Positions 1 to 8,423 are shown, counted from the stretch's first letter. The stretch is 25,759 bases of DNA from an uncultured Muribaculaceae bacterium (GCA_910586475.1 CAJUHM010000021.1:1-25759); one strand, 5' to 3'. The notes: a model not told the origin generated them from the letters alone. Numbers and translations are program-made.

Positions 1-21
1 CAGTAGCTTGCGAAGCTGCTG
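1..21 (-). terminator. Possible terminator hairpin at the window edge
   Basis: Bases 1-9 and 13-21 form a 9-bp stem with one G-T pair around a 3-base loop. It lies about 50 bases past the stop of the minus-strand barrel gene, where a terminator would be expected. Any T-tract would fall outside the window, so the call is tentative. Confidence 0.35.
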
Positions 22-68
22 CGGGCGCGTCTGAGTTTTGTTTATCTTGTGGTCGGGAGTGTGATTGA

Positions 69-713
69 TCAGAAGTCGTAGCCGAGGGAGAGCGAGAGGC
101 GGTTTTCGTGGAATTGGATGTCGTTTTTGTGTAGGTCGAGGAGTCCGAACGCACCTTCTATGTTTACAACCCAGCGGCCGATGGGAAATCCGAGTCCGAT
201 TTTCCATGCGCAGTCGAAGCGTCGGTAGCCGTATTTGTATAGGTCATCGGGAATCTCGGCTTCTTCTGCAAGTTCTTTGTCGATCCCTATGGTTCCTTTT
301 ACGCCAAGATTGAGTTCAGGACCTGTGTAGACGGCGAAATTGAAACCGGAGGGGAGGTAGACGCGATAGCCGAAGTTCAGCGGCATACGTAGCCCGAATT
401 TTTTGACTTTTGGGTCGATTGCTACTGTTTCGTCGCCGGACCATATGTTGAGATCACTGTAGGAGTATGTGTCGTAGAAGAGGGCGAGGCCGGGTTCGAA
501 GTAGAAGTCTCCGGCGATTGGCTTGTTGTAGACGACGCCAATTGAGCCTCCGGCTCCTTTGTCGAACATTTTGATTGATTCGCCGTTTGCTGTTTTCCAT
601 TTTCCGGGCAGGTTTACGTCGAGGGCGGCTCTCATACCCCATCCGTTGAACTCTTGTGCGTTTGCTCCGAGGGCGAGCGCGGCGGCAACGAATGGAATTG
701 CTATTCGTTTCAT
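69..713 (-). CDS. Secreted outer-membrane beta-barrel family protein
   Basis: A 214-residue protein with a clear N-terminal signal peptide (MKRIAIPFVAAALALGANAQ, likely cleaved after AQ). The rest alternates short aromatic and glycine-rich strands with polar turns and ends in an aromatic residue (LSLSLGYDF). This is the usual look of an 8-stranded outer-membrane barrel of the PorT/OmpA-like beta-barrel class common in Bacteroidota. Sorting to the outer membrane is inferred. The substrate or role cannot be read from sequence. It stands alone, preceded by a 157-bp gap containing a strong hairpin, and I see no TAnnTTTG promoter in that gap. The start is set by the signal peptide. It could also be a small porin or a structural barrel. 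Confidence 0.8.
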   Translation of the reverse strand: MKRIAIPFVAAALALGANAQEFNGWGMRAALDVNLPGKWKTANGESIKMFDKGAGGSIGVVYNKPIAGDFYFEPGLALFYDTYSYSDLNIWSGDETVAIDPKVKKFGLRMPLNFGYRVYLPSGFNFAVYTGPELNLGVKGTIGIDKELAEEAEIPDDLYKYGYRRFDCAWKIGLGFPIGRWVVNIEGAFGLLDLHKNDIQFHENRLSLSLGYDF

Positions 714-778
714 GATCGGGTTTTGTTAAGTGTTTTCTTTTTAGTTAAAACGAAGACGGTGTGATGTTATTGTGTGAC

Positions 779-821
779 AAGGCCTCCCGGCAGTGGATCC
801 GGGAGGCCTTGAAGGTTTTTT
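779..821. terminator. Strong 12-bp stem-loop, probable terminator
   Basis: AAGGCCTCCCGG (779-790) pairs perfectly with CCGGGAGGCCTT (799-810) around an 8-base loop, followed on the plus strand by six T's (816-821). Both flanking genes are on the minus strand, and on that strand the hairpin has A's before it and no T-tract after it. Its position, just past the stop of the epimerase gene, still suggests it ends that transcript. The orientation of the T-tract is odd. Confidence 0.55.
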
Positions 822-870
822 CGACCGCTTTCTCCAGGGTTGGGGAGCGGGGGAATTAGCGGATGTGTTG

Positions 871-2067
871 TCAGAGTGTTTCGAGGATGTCGTCGATGAG
901 CATGACTGATTTGACGAGCATTCTCGGAATGTGGAACGGGCCTTTGAAGATGTTGCCTTTAGCGGGTTGGGCGACTGTTCCGTCGCGGTGGAGGTAGCCG
1001 TACCATTCGCCGAATTCGGGATCGGGCAGGTGGGTGTACATCCAATCGTTGGCCTTGCGGTGGAGGTCGAGGTATTTAGTGTCGCCTGACGCGAGATAGC
1101 AGTAGAGTGTTGCTATTACGGCTTCGGTTTGGGGCCACCAGAATTTCATGTCCTGAGAGTAGTCCTGCGGGGGGAAGTTGCGGCAGTCGCGGAAGTTGAT
1201 TATTCCGCCGAATTCTTCGTCCCATCCCCAGTCCCAGCTCCAGTCGAAGATTGTCAGGGCCATTTGGGTCAGTTTTTTGTCCCAGTTGCGGTGGCGTGCT
1301 TCCTCGAGTATGAACCAGGATGTTTCGATGCAGTGGCCGGGATTGATCACGCGTCCGTTGAGTGTGTCGATCAGTTCGCCTTCGGGGCCAACAATTTCGA
1401 GCACGGCTTTGAATTCGGGGTGCATGAAGTAGCGTTCGATCTCTTCGAGGGAGCGGTCGATCCGTGCTTTGAGTTCGGGGCTGTCGCCGCAGGCCGCTCG
1501 GACGCGTGATCCTGTGTTAATGAGGATCATTGTGATGGAGTGTCCGCGTGCCTGAAGGGTTTCTTCGTATTTCGGCTGGAGGATGCCCGGAGTGTCGAGG
1601 AAATAGACCATGCGTTCGAACAGGTCGAGGGCTCGTGCGGCGTAGTTTTTGTCGCCGGTGGCGATTGCATATTCGGCGAGTGCGATGCATGCGAAGCTTT
1701 CTGAGAATACGTAGCGCCGCATTCTGAGAGGCTTTCCGTCGGCGGTCACTTCGAAGTACATTCGGCCGTCTTTGTCGTAGCAATGTTGATCGCTGAAGTC
1801 AATGCAGCTTTTTGCGAAGTCGAGGTATTCCTGACGTGGTTCGATATTGTTGTAGGCGAATGCGAAAACAAATGCGCAACGTCCCTGGAACCAGACTGAT
1901 TTTGTCGAGTCCATCAGTCGGCCTTCCCGGTCGAGACAGGTGAATACACCTCCGTTTTCAAGATCGCGGCCGTGCTTTAGCCAGAAGGGGAGGATATTGT
2001 TTGTCAGATCGTTGACGTATCGTTCGCGGCATGCGAGCAGATATTCTTTAATTTCGTTTTTTTCCAT
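871..2067 (-). CDS. N-acylglucosamine 2-epimerase (RnBP/AGE-like)
   Basis: A 398-residue (alpha/alpha)6-barrel epimerase of the AGE family, cytoplasmic, expected to interconvert N-acetylmannosamine and N-acetylglucosamine. Family signatures resemble mammalian renin-binding protein: NPGH (residues 242-245), KFWWPQTEA (308-316), EWYGYL (354-359) and FKGPFHIPR (374-382). H245 and H379 sit where the two catalytic histidines of the family lie. The usual WWPH appears as WWPQ. The frame stays open to 2130, but the MEKNEI start at 2067 is preferred because it begins where homology begins and because a Bacteroidota promoter lies at 2116-2147, upstream of 2067 but inside the longer frame. It is divergent from a BadF-type sugar kinase, which would phosphorylate the product. 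A cellobiose 2-epimerase is less likely given the RnBP motifs. In Bacteroides fragilis a related enzyme (NanE) works in sialic-acid catabolism; that role here is inference, since no aldolase or sialidase is in the window. Confidence 0.88.
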   Translation of the reverse strand: MEKNEIKEYLLACRERYVNDLTNNILPFWLKHGRDLENGGVFTCLDREGRLMDSTKSVWFQGRCAFVFAFAYNNIEPRQEYLDFAKSCIDFSDQHCYDKDGRMYFEVTADGKPLRMRRYVFSESFACIALAEYAIATGDKNYAARALDLFERMVYFLDTPGILQPKYEETLQARGHSITMILINTGSRVRAACGDSPELKARIDRSLEEIERYFMHPEFKAVLEIVGPEGELIDTLNGRVINPGHCIETSWFILEEARHRNWDKKLTQMALTIFDWSWDWGWDEEFGGIINFRDCRNFPPQDYSQDMKFWWPQTEAVIATLYCYLASGDTKYLDLHRKANDWMYTHLPDPEFGEWYGYLHRDGTVAQPAKGNIFKGPFHIPRMLVKSVMLIDDILETL

Positions 2068-2115
2068 GCGGTTATGGGTTTGGGGGTTCTTTACTGGGGG
2101 AGGGCAGAGGCGAGG

Positions 2116-2147
2116 CAAAGTTAGCGACATTCCGCAGAAGTTCCAAT
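2116..2147 (-). promoter_or_regulatory. Bacteroidota-type promoter for the epimerase gene
   Basis: Read on the minus strand, a -7 box TAACTTTG (2123 to 2116) matches TAnnTTTG, and ATTG (2147 to 2144) lies 20 bases upstream as a -33 element. The predicted transcript start near 2110 leaves a leader of about 40 bases before the chosen start at 2067. Confidence 0.6.
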
Positions 2148-2164
2148 TTTTTTGGCTTATAATG

Positions 2165-2195
2165 TTCGGAATATGAGTTTTTTTCGGTAAGTTTG
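2165..2195 (+). promoter_or_regulatory. Bacteroidota-type promoter for the kinase-serB operon
   Basis: TAAGTTTG (2188-2195) matches the -7 consensus TAnnTTTG. TTCG (2165-2168), one base off the -33 consensus, lies 19 bases upstream. The leader to the start codon at 2222 would be about 20 bases. Confidence 0.6.
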
Positions 2196-2221
2196 CAAAT
2201 TAAATAGTCAATCAGAAAGGT

Positions 2222-3085
2222 ATGTTGTTGATAGCGGACAGCGGTAGTACAAAGACCCAGTGGGCTGTTGCCGGCGCGGGGAATCCGATTGTCGAATTCC
2301 AGAGTCCGGGGCTAAATCCGTCGCTGATGTCTGACGACGAGATCGAGGCGTCGCTGCGGGAGGCTCTTTCGGGGGGCGATCTGCGGGGGCTTGATGCGGT
2401 CTATTTCTATGGAGCGGGATGTACTGCGTCTCGGTCCGGCAGGGTCGCTGAGATTCTGTCGGGTCTGACCGGTTGCGATAGGGTCGAGGCTGGTTCGGAT
2501 ATGCTCGGTGCTGCGCGTGCGCTGTGTGGCGATTCGGAGGGTGTTGTCGGGATTCTCGGCACGGGTTCGAATTCATGCCGCTACGATGGCCGCATGATTG
2601 TTGCGAATACTCCTCCGCTGGGATATATACTTGGTGACGAGGGCTCGGGCGCGCGTCTTGGGATCTGTCTGGTCAATGGTATTCTCAAGGGGTATCTTCC
2701 GGAGGATCTTCAGCGGGATTTCCTCGCTTCGACGGGGCTTGACAAGGATGAGATCATCCGTCGGGTCTATCGTGAGCCGGCAGCCAACCGTTTTCTTGCT
2801 TCGCTGACCCGATTCCTTGCCGACAAGATCGAGCGTCCGGAGGTGGATGCGCTTGTGACGGATGAGTTCTCGCGTTTTTTTACCAACAATGTGACGCGGG
2901 CCTACGGCGATGTTCCTGTGATCCACTTTGTCGGTTCGATTGCGGAGGTGTTCCGTGCGCAGCTTCTTTCAGCGGCTTCGCGCCATTCGCTGACGGTCGG
3001 CACGATTGTCGGCAGACCGTTGCCGTTGCTTGCGGCATATCATCTTCAGAATTATATAAAAACAGACCGAAACTGTCAGAAATAA
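2222..3085 (+). CDS. BadF/BcrA-type N-acetylglucosamine (amino-sugar) kinase
   Basis: A 287-residue protein of the actin-like ATPase superfamily, BadF/BcrA/BcrD/BcrG branch. It shows phosphate-1 loop DSGSTKTQW near the N-terminus, phosphate-2 motif GILGTGSNS, and PPLGYILGDEGSGARLG, the motif shared with N-acetylglucosamine kinases. The predicted reaction is ATP-dependent 6-phosphorylation of GlcNAc. A Clostridium MurK-like enzyme of this family accepts both MurNAc and GlcNAc, so MurNAc is an alternative substrate. It is divergent from the 2-epimerase, consistent with ManNAc to GlcNAc to GlcNAc-6-P. Its TAA stop overlaps the next ATG by one base (TAATG), implying translational coupling to serB. 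An activator-type (2-hydroxyacyl-CoA dehydratase) role is unlikely because no Fe-S cysteine motif or dehydratase gene is present. Confidence 0.8.
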   Translation: MLLIADSGSTKTQWAVAGAGNPIVEFQSPGLNPSLMSDDEIEASLREALSGGDLRGLDAVYFYGAGCTASRSGRVAEILSGLTGCDRVEAGSDMLGAARALCGDSEGVVGILGTGSNSCRYDGRMIVANTPPLGYILGDEGSGARLGICLVNGILKGYLPEDLQRDFLASTGLDKDEIIRRVYREPAANRFLASLTRFLADKIERPEVDALVTDEFSRFFTNNVTRAYGDVPVIHFVGSIAEVFRAQLLSAASRHSLTVGTIVGRPLPLLAAYHLQNYIKTDRNCQK

Positions 3086-4323
3086 TGACAAATCATAAAT
3101 TATCAGGAGCTTCCGATGTGGAGCTGATCATGATCAATATTTCCGGCCATGACCGTCCGGGTGTGACCGCGGCGCTGTCGGATATTCTTGCAAAATACAA
3201 TGCCCAGATTCTGGATATCGGTCAGGCCGACATCCACCACAATCTGACTCTGGGGCTGCTTATAAAGACGAGCAGCGATGTGTCGGGCGATATCATGAAG
3301 GATCTTCTGTTCAAGGGCTATGAGCTTGATGTGAAGGTGCGTTTTTCGCCGGTTACGCCCGAGGACTACGAGCGGTGGGTCGGGATGCAGGGCAAGAATC
3401 GCTGGATCATCACGATTCTCGGCCGCAGTCTGTCGGCGCGCCATATTGCTCTGGTGAGCGGTGTCGTGGCTGAACAGAATCTGAATATAGACAGTATCCA
3501 GCGTCTGACGGGGCGCATGCCGCTTGACGGCCATGAGCCTCAGCTCAGGAAGTCGTGTGTCGAATTTTCGGTCCGCGGGACTCCGCGCGACACGAATGAG
3601 ATGCAGTGTCGTTTCATGCAGATCGCTTCGGAGGGAGAGGTCGACATTTCGCTACAGGAAGACACGATGTATCGCCGATGTCGCCGTCTGGTCTGCTTCG
3701 ATATGGATTCGACGCTGATACGCACTGAAGTAATCGATGAGCTTGCCGAGCGAGCCGGAGTCGGCGACAAGGTTAGGGCGATCACAGAGCGTGCGATGCG
3801 CGGCGAGATCGATTTTATCGAGAGCTTTACCGAGCGCGTCGCTCTGCTCGAGGGGCTTGACGAGAGTGTCATGAAGGAGATTGCGGAGAATCTGCCGATC
3901 ACCGAGGGTGTCGATCGCATGATGACGGTGCTTAAACGTGCGGGCTACAAGACGGCGATCCTTTCGGGCGGCTTTACTTATTTCGGCAATTATCTCAAAC
4001 AGCGGTTCGGTTTCGACTATGTCTATGCCAACGATCTCGAGATCGTCGACGGAAAGCTTACCGGACGCTATCTGGGCGATGTCGTCGACGGGCGCCGCAA
4101 GGCGGAGCTGCTGCGTCTGATCGCGCAGGTCGAGAATATCAATATCAAGCAGACAATCGCCGTCGGCGACGGAGCCAACGACCTGCCGATGCTTTCGACG
4201 GCCGGTCTTGGAATCGCGTTCCATGCCAAACCGAAAGTCAAGGCAGCTTCCGATCAGTCGCTTTCAACGATCGGTCTCGACGGACTTCTCTATTTCCTCG
4301 GGTTCAAGGATTCATTTATCTGA
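3085..4323 (+). CDS. serB: Phosphoserine phosphatase with N-terminal ACT domains
   Basis: Catalyses the last step of serine biosynthesis, O-phosphoserine to serine. The 412-residue protein has two N-terminal ACT-like domains (about residues 10-90 and 95-185; the first starts ELIMINISGHDRPGVTAAL) and a C-terminal HAD phosphatase. HAD motif I is DMDSTLIRTE (from residue 206), with D206 the likely nucleophile and D208 the acid/base. Motif II is the LSGGF region, and motif IV is GDGANDLPM (from residue 361). The length fits the ACT-containing SerB form common in Bacteroidota. The start codon overlaps the upstream kinase stop by one base. The ACT domains suggest allosteric control by an amino acid such as serine, which is inference. 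Confidence 0.95.
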   Translation: MTNHKLSGASDVELIMINISGHDRPGVTAALSDILAKYNAQILDIGQADIHHNLTLGLLIKTSSDVSGDIMKDLLFKGYELDVKVRFSPVTPEDYERWVGMQGKNRWIITILGRSLSARHIALVSGVVAEQNLNIDSIQRLTGRMPLDGHEPQLRKSCVEFSVRGTPRDTNEMQCRFMQIASEGEVDISLQEDTMYRRCRRLVCFDMDSTLIRTEVIDELAERAGVGDKVRAITERAMRGEIDFIESFTERVALLEGLDESVMKEIAENLPITEGVDRMMTVLKRAGYKTAILSGGFTYFGNYLKQRFGFDYVYANDLEIVDGKLTGRYLGDVVDGRRKAELLRLIAQVENINIKQTIAVGDGANDLPMLSTAGLGIAFHAKPKVKAASDQSLSTIGLDGLLYFLGFKDSFI

Positions 4324-4412
4324 CGCCGCGATGTAACAAATCGGGCTGTCATGGAGTCTAACCGATATGTCAGATCTCGGAATTCGATCTAAACAATTAT
4401 AAAATCTCACCA

Positions 4413-7400
4413 ATGAAAAAAGTAAAAAGCGTAGTACTTGCGGCGGCATTGTCCGCTATTGCTTCCGCTCAGGCTGCGGAAGCACCCAAGTGGTTGCGAA
4501 ATGCAGTGATCTCGCCCGACGGATCGACAGTGGCATTCACTTTCAAGGGCGATATTTTCACAGTGCCTGTCACTGGCGGAACGGCTGTCCAGCTGACAAC
4601 TTCGCCTCATTATGATTCGAACCCTGTCTGGACTCCGGACGGGAAGCAGCTTGTGTTTACCAGCAACCGTCTGGGCAGTGACGACATTTTCATCATGCCG
4701 GCAACCGGCGGGACAGCGCGTCGTCTGACGACCTATTCAGGCACGGAGCTTCCTCTGACATTCCTTCCCGACGGACGTCTGCTCTTCTCGACAGCCATCA
4801 TGCCGGCCCGCGGTTCGGCACAGGCTCCGTTTGGTGCGCAGACATATGTTCTCGACATCGAGACTCCGTCGGCACGTCCGGAGATGTTCTTCTCCGTTCC
4901 GATGGCAGCTGCAAGCGCTAACAAATCGGGTCAGGTGCTCTATCAGGACAAGAAGGGTTATGAGAACATGTGGCGTAAGCATGAGCGTTCGTCGGCTACA
5001 GGCGATATATGGCTTGTCAGTCCCGAAGGCCGTTTCACTCAGCTGACAACCTTCAATGGCCATGATCTGAATCCGGTCTGGGGGGACAACAACCGTTTCT
5101 ACTATCTTTCGGAGGCGGGCAATGACAATCTTAATGTTTTCGTACAGGAGGCCGCTCCCGGGAAAACGGCAAAGCCTCTGACTACGTTCACTGACTTTCC
5201 TGTCAGATCTCTTTCGGTTGCCGAAAACGGCCGGCTGGCGTTCAGCTATGGCGGCGAACTTTATACGATGATGCCCGCCGGGCAACCTGAGAAGATCAAT
5301 GTCTCGATCGTGACGGACGATTACGATGCTGACGTCATCAAGCAGTTCAGGAGTTCCGGTGCGACGACTATCGCTCCCAACAAGAAGGGCGACGAGGTCG
5401 CTTTCGTGATCCGCGGCGATGTCTATGCGACATCGGTCAAGTATCCGACGACAGTCCGCATTACCAATACTCCCGATCAGGAGCGTGTTGTCGACGTGGC
5501 TCCCGATGGCCGTTCGGTTGTCTACGACTCTGAGCGCAACGGAATCTGGCAGCTGTTCATTTCCAAGATCAAGAATCCGGAGGAGAAGCAGCTTGCCTAT
5601 GCTACGGAATTTGTCGAAGAGCCTCTCTACAAGTGCGGGACTTCCGCGCAGCAGCCTGCATTCAGCCCCGACGGCAAGAAGGTTGCGTTTCTTGAGGACC
5701 GCACTACGCTGCGTGTGATCGACGTAGCGACCAAAGAGGTCACCACGGCGCTTGACGGAAAATACAATTACTCATATACGGACGGCGACATCAGCTTCGA
5801 ATGGAGTCCAGACAGCAAATGGCTCCTGATCGACTATATCGGAGAGGGTGGCTGGAACAATTCCGACATCGCACTCGTTGCGGCCGACGGATCGCAGGTT
5901 GTCGATCTGACGGAAAGCGGCTATTCCGATGCTCAGCCTCAGTGGGCCCTCGACGGCCGTGCGATCACATATTCGACCGGCCGCTACGGAATGAAGAGCC
6001 ACGGCAGCTGGGGCAACCAGTCTGACATAATGTTAATGGCTCTCGACCCGGATGCATGGGATGAATTCCGCATGACCGAGGAGGAAGCCGCTCTTAAGGA
6101 ACAGGCCGAAAAGGAAAAGAAGGAGAAAGAGAAATCCGCTGACGATTCAAAAGGAAAGAAAAAAGGCAAAAAAGACTCTAAGAAGGACTCTAAGAAGGAC
6201 TCTAAGAAGAAATCGAAGGCAGACGAAAACAAGGATTCTGACAAAGCAAGAAAGCTCGATCTTGACAACCGCCGCTACAGAACAGCCCGTCTGACTCCCC
6301 AGTCGGGATTCATCGGCAACTATTATGTTTCGAAGAAGGGCGACAAGTTCTATTATGTCGCCGGAGCGACCGAGACGGGCTATAATCTCTATTGCCGCGA
6401 TCTGAAGAAGGGTGACACGAAGGTGCTTGCCCGTGGCGTGTCAGGTTCGTTTGCCCCTGATTCGAAGGGTGAGAACCTGTTCATGATCTCCGGCCGCGGA
6501 CTGAGCAAGATCCAGCTGTCCGATGGCAAAGTGACTCCGATCGAGTTTGAAGCGCCCTACAACCGTCATCCTTCGCTCGAAAGAGAATATATCTATGACC
6601 ACATGCTCAATCAGGTCAGGAATAAATTCTATGATGCCGACATTCACGGTCTTGACTGGTCGGCAATCGGCGAACGCTATCGTCAGTTCCTGCCGTATAT
6701 CAATAACAACCGCGACTTCGCAATACTGATGAGCGAGGTGCTCGGAGAACTTAATGCGTCGCATACAGGCGCAAGCACTTCGTCGTATGCCAGCGTTCCG
6801 TTCATGACGACCGCAACATTAGGCGCATTCTACGATCCGGCCTTCGAAGGCGACGGTCTTAAGGTTGCGGAAGTGTTGCGCCGCGGTCCGCTTGACAAGA
6901 AGTCTGTCGACGTCAAGGCCGGCGACATCATTCTCGAAATCGATGGTCAGCCGATCAAAGCCGGCGCTGACTATTTCCCGCTACTCGAGGGTAAGAGCGG
7001 CAAGAAAGTCCGTCTGACTGTAGCCGACAGCAAGGGCAACAAGCGAAGCGTTACGGTCAGACCGATCTCCGGCGACGGCTCGCTTCTCTATGACCGCTGG
7101 GTTGAACATAACGAGCATCTTGTCGACAGCCTTTCGGGTGGCCGTTTGGCCTATGTCCATGTCCGCGGAATGGATTCGCCGAGCTTCCGCACTGTCTATG
7201 ACCGTCTGCTCGGCCACTACCGTAACGCCGAGGCAGCGATTGTCGATACCCGCTGGAACGGCGGCGGATGGCTCCACAACGACATTGCCCAGCTCCTTTC
7301 CGGAAAGAAATATGTGCGCTTCACTCCTCGCGGCCGCTATATCGGTTCTGAGCCATTCTCACAGTGGACAAAGCCGTCAGTGATGCTTGTCAATGAAAGC

Positions 7401-7703
7401 AATTACAGCGATGCCCATGGAACACCGTTCGTCTATCAGACACTCGGCATCGGTGACGTTGTCGGAGCACCCGTGCCCGGAACGATGACTGCTGTCTGGT
7501 GGGAAACCCAGATCGATCCGTCGATCGTTTTCGGAATTCCTCAGGTGACGTCGGTTGACATGAACGGAAATGTTCTTGAAAACCTTCAGCTCAATCCGGA
7601 CGTTTTAATCTACAACACACCTCAGGATGTCGTTGACGGTCGCGACGCTCAGCTCGAAGGTGCTGTCAGACATCTTCTGGACAAGCTCGATAATAAGAAA
7701 TAA
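4413..7703 (+). CDS. Tricorn-like S41 protease with beta-propeller and PDZ domains
   Basis: A 1096-residue secreted protease. A signal peptide (about residues 1-22, ending ASAQA) indicates export, probably to the periplasm. PD40/WD40-like blades (SPDG, TPDGKQLVFTSNR, APDGRSVVYDSERNG, SPDGKKVAFLEDR) fill residues 25-550. A Lys/Glu-rich low-complexity linker covers about 558-620. The core domain carries GELNASHTG, with Ser783-His784 matching the Ser-His pair of Tricorn. A PDZ domain spans about 804-875. The C-terminal S41 fold contains RWNGGG, and NYSDAHG where Ser999 is the likely nucleophile. By family knowledge it degrades peptides released by other proteases. It is followed after 20 bases by bcp, with no terminator between, so the two are probably cotranscribed. 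I see no TAnnTTTG box in the 89-bp upstream gap. Confidence 0.93.
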   Translation: MKKVKSVVLAAALSAIASAQAAEAPKWLRNAVISPDGSTVAFTFKGDIFTVPVTGGTAVQLTTSPHYDSNPVWTPDGKQLVFTSNRLGSDDIFIMPATGGTARRLTTYSGTELPLTFLPDGRLLFSTAIMPARGSAQAPFGAQTYVLDIETPSARPEMFFSVPMAAASANKSGQVLYQDKKGYENMWRKHERSSATGDIWLVSPEGRFTQLTTFNGHDLNPVWGDNNRFYYLSEAGNDNLNVFVQEAAPGKTAKPLTTFTDFPVRSLSVAENGRLAFSYGGELYTMMPAGQPEKINVSIVTDDYDADVIKQFRSSGATTIAPNKKGDEVAFVIRGDVYATSVKYPTTVRITNTPDQERVVDVAPDGRSVVYDSERNGIWQLFISKIKNPEEKQLAYATEFVEEPLYKCGTSAQQPAFSPDGKKVAFLEDRTTLRVIDVATKEVTTALDGKYNYSYTDGDISFEWSPDSKWLLIDYIGEGGWNNSDIALVAADGSQVVDLTESGYSDAQPQWALDGRAITYSTGRYGMKSHGSWGNQSDIMLMALDPDAWDEFRMTEEEAALKEQAEKEKKEKEKSADDSKGKKKGKKDSKKDSKKDSKKKSKADENKDSDKARKLDLDNRRYRTARLTPQSGFIGNYYVSKKGDKFYYVAGATETGYNLYCRDLKKGDTKVLARGVSGSFAPDSKGENLFMISGRGLSKIQLSDGKVTPIEFEAPYNRHPSLEREYIYDHMLNQVRNKFYDADIHGLDWSAIGERYRQFLPYINNNRDFAILMSEVLGELNASHTGASTSSYASVPFMTTATLGAFYDPAFEGDGLKVAEVLRRGPLDKKSVDVKAGDIILEIDGQPIKAGADYFPLLEGKSGKKVRLTVADSKGNKRSVTVRPISGDGSLLYDRWVEHNEHLVDSLSGGRLAYVHVRGMDSPSFRTVYDRLLGHYRNAEAAIVDTRWNGGGWLHNDIAQLLSGKKYVRFTPRGRYIGSEPFSQWTKPSVMLVNESNYSDAHGTPFVYQTLGIGDVVGAPVPGTMTAVWWETQIDPSIVFGIPQVTSVDMNGNVLENLQLNPDVLIYNTPQDVVDGRDAQLEGAVRHLLDKLDNKK
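6174..6209 (+). repeat. Three perfect 12-bp tandem repeats in the protease linker
   Basis: GACTCTAAGAAG occurs three times in a row (6174-6185, 6186-6197, 6198-6209), encoding DSKK repeats. Because 12 bp is four codons, copy-number slippage would keep the frame and only change the length of the charged linker between the propeller and the catalytic half. Confidence 0.9.
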
Positions 7704-7723
7704 TCAAAAAAATACCTACTGAA

Positions 7724-8179
7724 ATGAATATTGGTGATAAAATTCCCGAAGTCCTCGGTCTCGACGAAACAGGCCGTGAAGTGAAGGCAAGTGATTTTGC
7801 CGGAAAGAAACTTGTGCTCTATTTCTATCCCAAGGACAATACGTCAGGCTGCACTGCGGAGGCTTGTTCTTTCCGCGACAATATCGGAGAGCTTTCCGCG
7901 AAGGGCTACGAGGTTCTCGGCGTGAGCATCAATACGGCAGATTCTCACCGTAAGTTCATCGAGAAGCAGCAGCTGCCGTTTCATCTTATCGCTGATACCG
8001 ACCACCGCCTTACGGAAGAAATGGGTGTCTGGGGAGAGAAGTCGATGTGTGGCCGAAAATATATGGGCACTTTGCGCACGACTTTCCTGATCGATGAAAA
8101 CGGGGTTATTACAGATGTTTTCACTCCGAAGCAGATTAAGACGAAAGAGCATGCGACTCAGATTCTGTCGAAGATCTGA
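7724..8179 (+). CDS. bcp: Thioredoxin-dependent peroxiredoxin, Bcp/PrxQ type
   Basis: A 151-residue cytoplasmic thiol peroxidase that reduces hydrogen peroxide and organic hydroperoxides using thioredoxin. The AhpC/TSA fold is recognisable from KKLVLYFYPKDNTSGCTAEACSFRD. C43 is the peroxidatic cysteine, and C48, five residues on, is the resolving cysteine of the alpha-PrxQ subgroup. TTFLIDENGVI near the C-terminus is typical. Length matches the family (about 150). It follows the Tricorn-like gene by 20 bases and is followed by a strong terminator, so it ends that operon. Pairing of a secreted protease with a cytoplasmic peroxidase looks positional rather than functional. Confidence 0.95.
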   Translation: MNIGDKIPEVLGLDETGREVKASDFAGKKLVLYFYPKDNTSGCTAEACSFRDNIGELSAKGYEVLGVSINTADSHRKFIEKQQLPFHLIADTDHRLTEEMGVWGEKSMCGRKYMGTLRTTFLIDENGVITDVFTPKQIKTKEHATQILSKI

Positions 8180-8208
8180 CCGCTGACCGATTTCAGATAA
8201 GAAAGCAG

Positions 8209-8265
8209 CAGAGTGTGTGTCATTGCGGCGAAAGGGCCGTTGATGACGCACACTCTGATTTTTTC
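8209..8265 (+). terminator. Rho-independent terminator after bcp
   Basis: A 15-bp stem (8209-8223 with 8243-8257, one G-T pair) encloses a 19-base loop that holds a small inner CGGC/GCCG stem. A run of six T's follows. It lies about 30 bases after the bcp stop codon and is the clearest terminator in the window. Confidence 0.88.
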
Positions 8266-8423
8266 CTATGGCCGGAACAAAGCGTCGGGGGCCGGTGTTA
8301 TAGTTGAAAACAGAAATTCACACGAAAAACGTTGAACAACTAAGAGAATGGTTTGACTTAACACGTATGAATAAGAGGAATAAAGTCCTTTTTGTCCTCT
8401 CAAAGTCTCTTTTCGGAGCTTTA

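Noticed and set aside
2068..2130. N-terminal extension of the epimerase (start at 2130)
   Set aside because: The extra 21 residues lie at and upstream of the predicted promoter and match nothing in the family; the start at 2067 is preferred.
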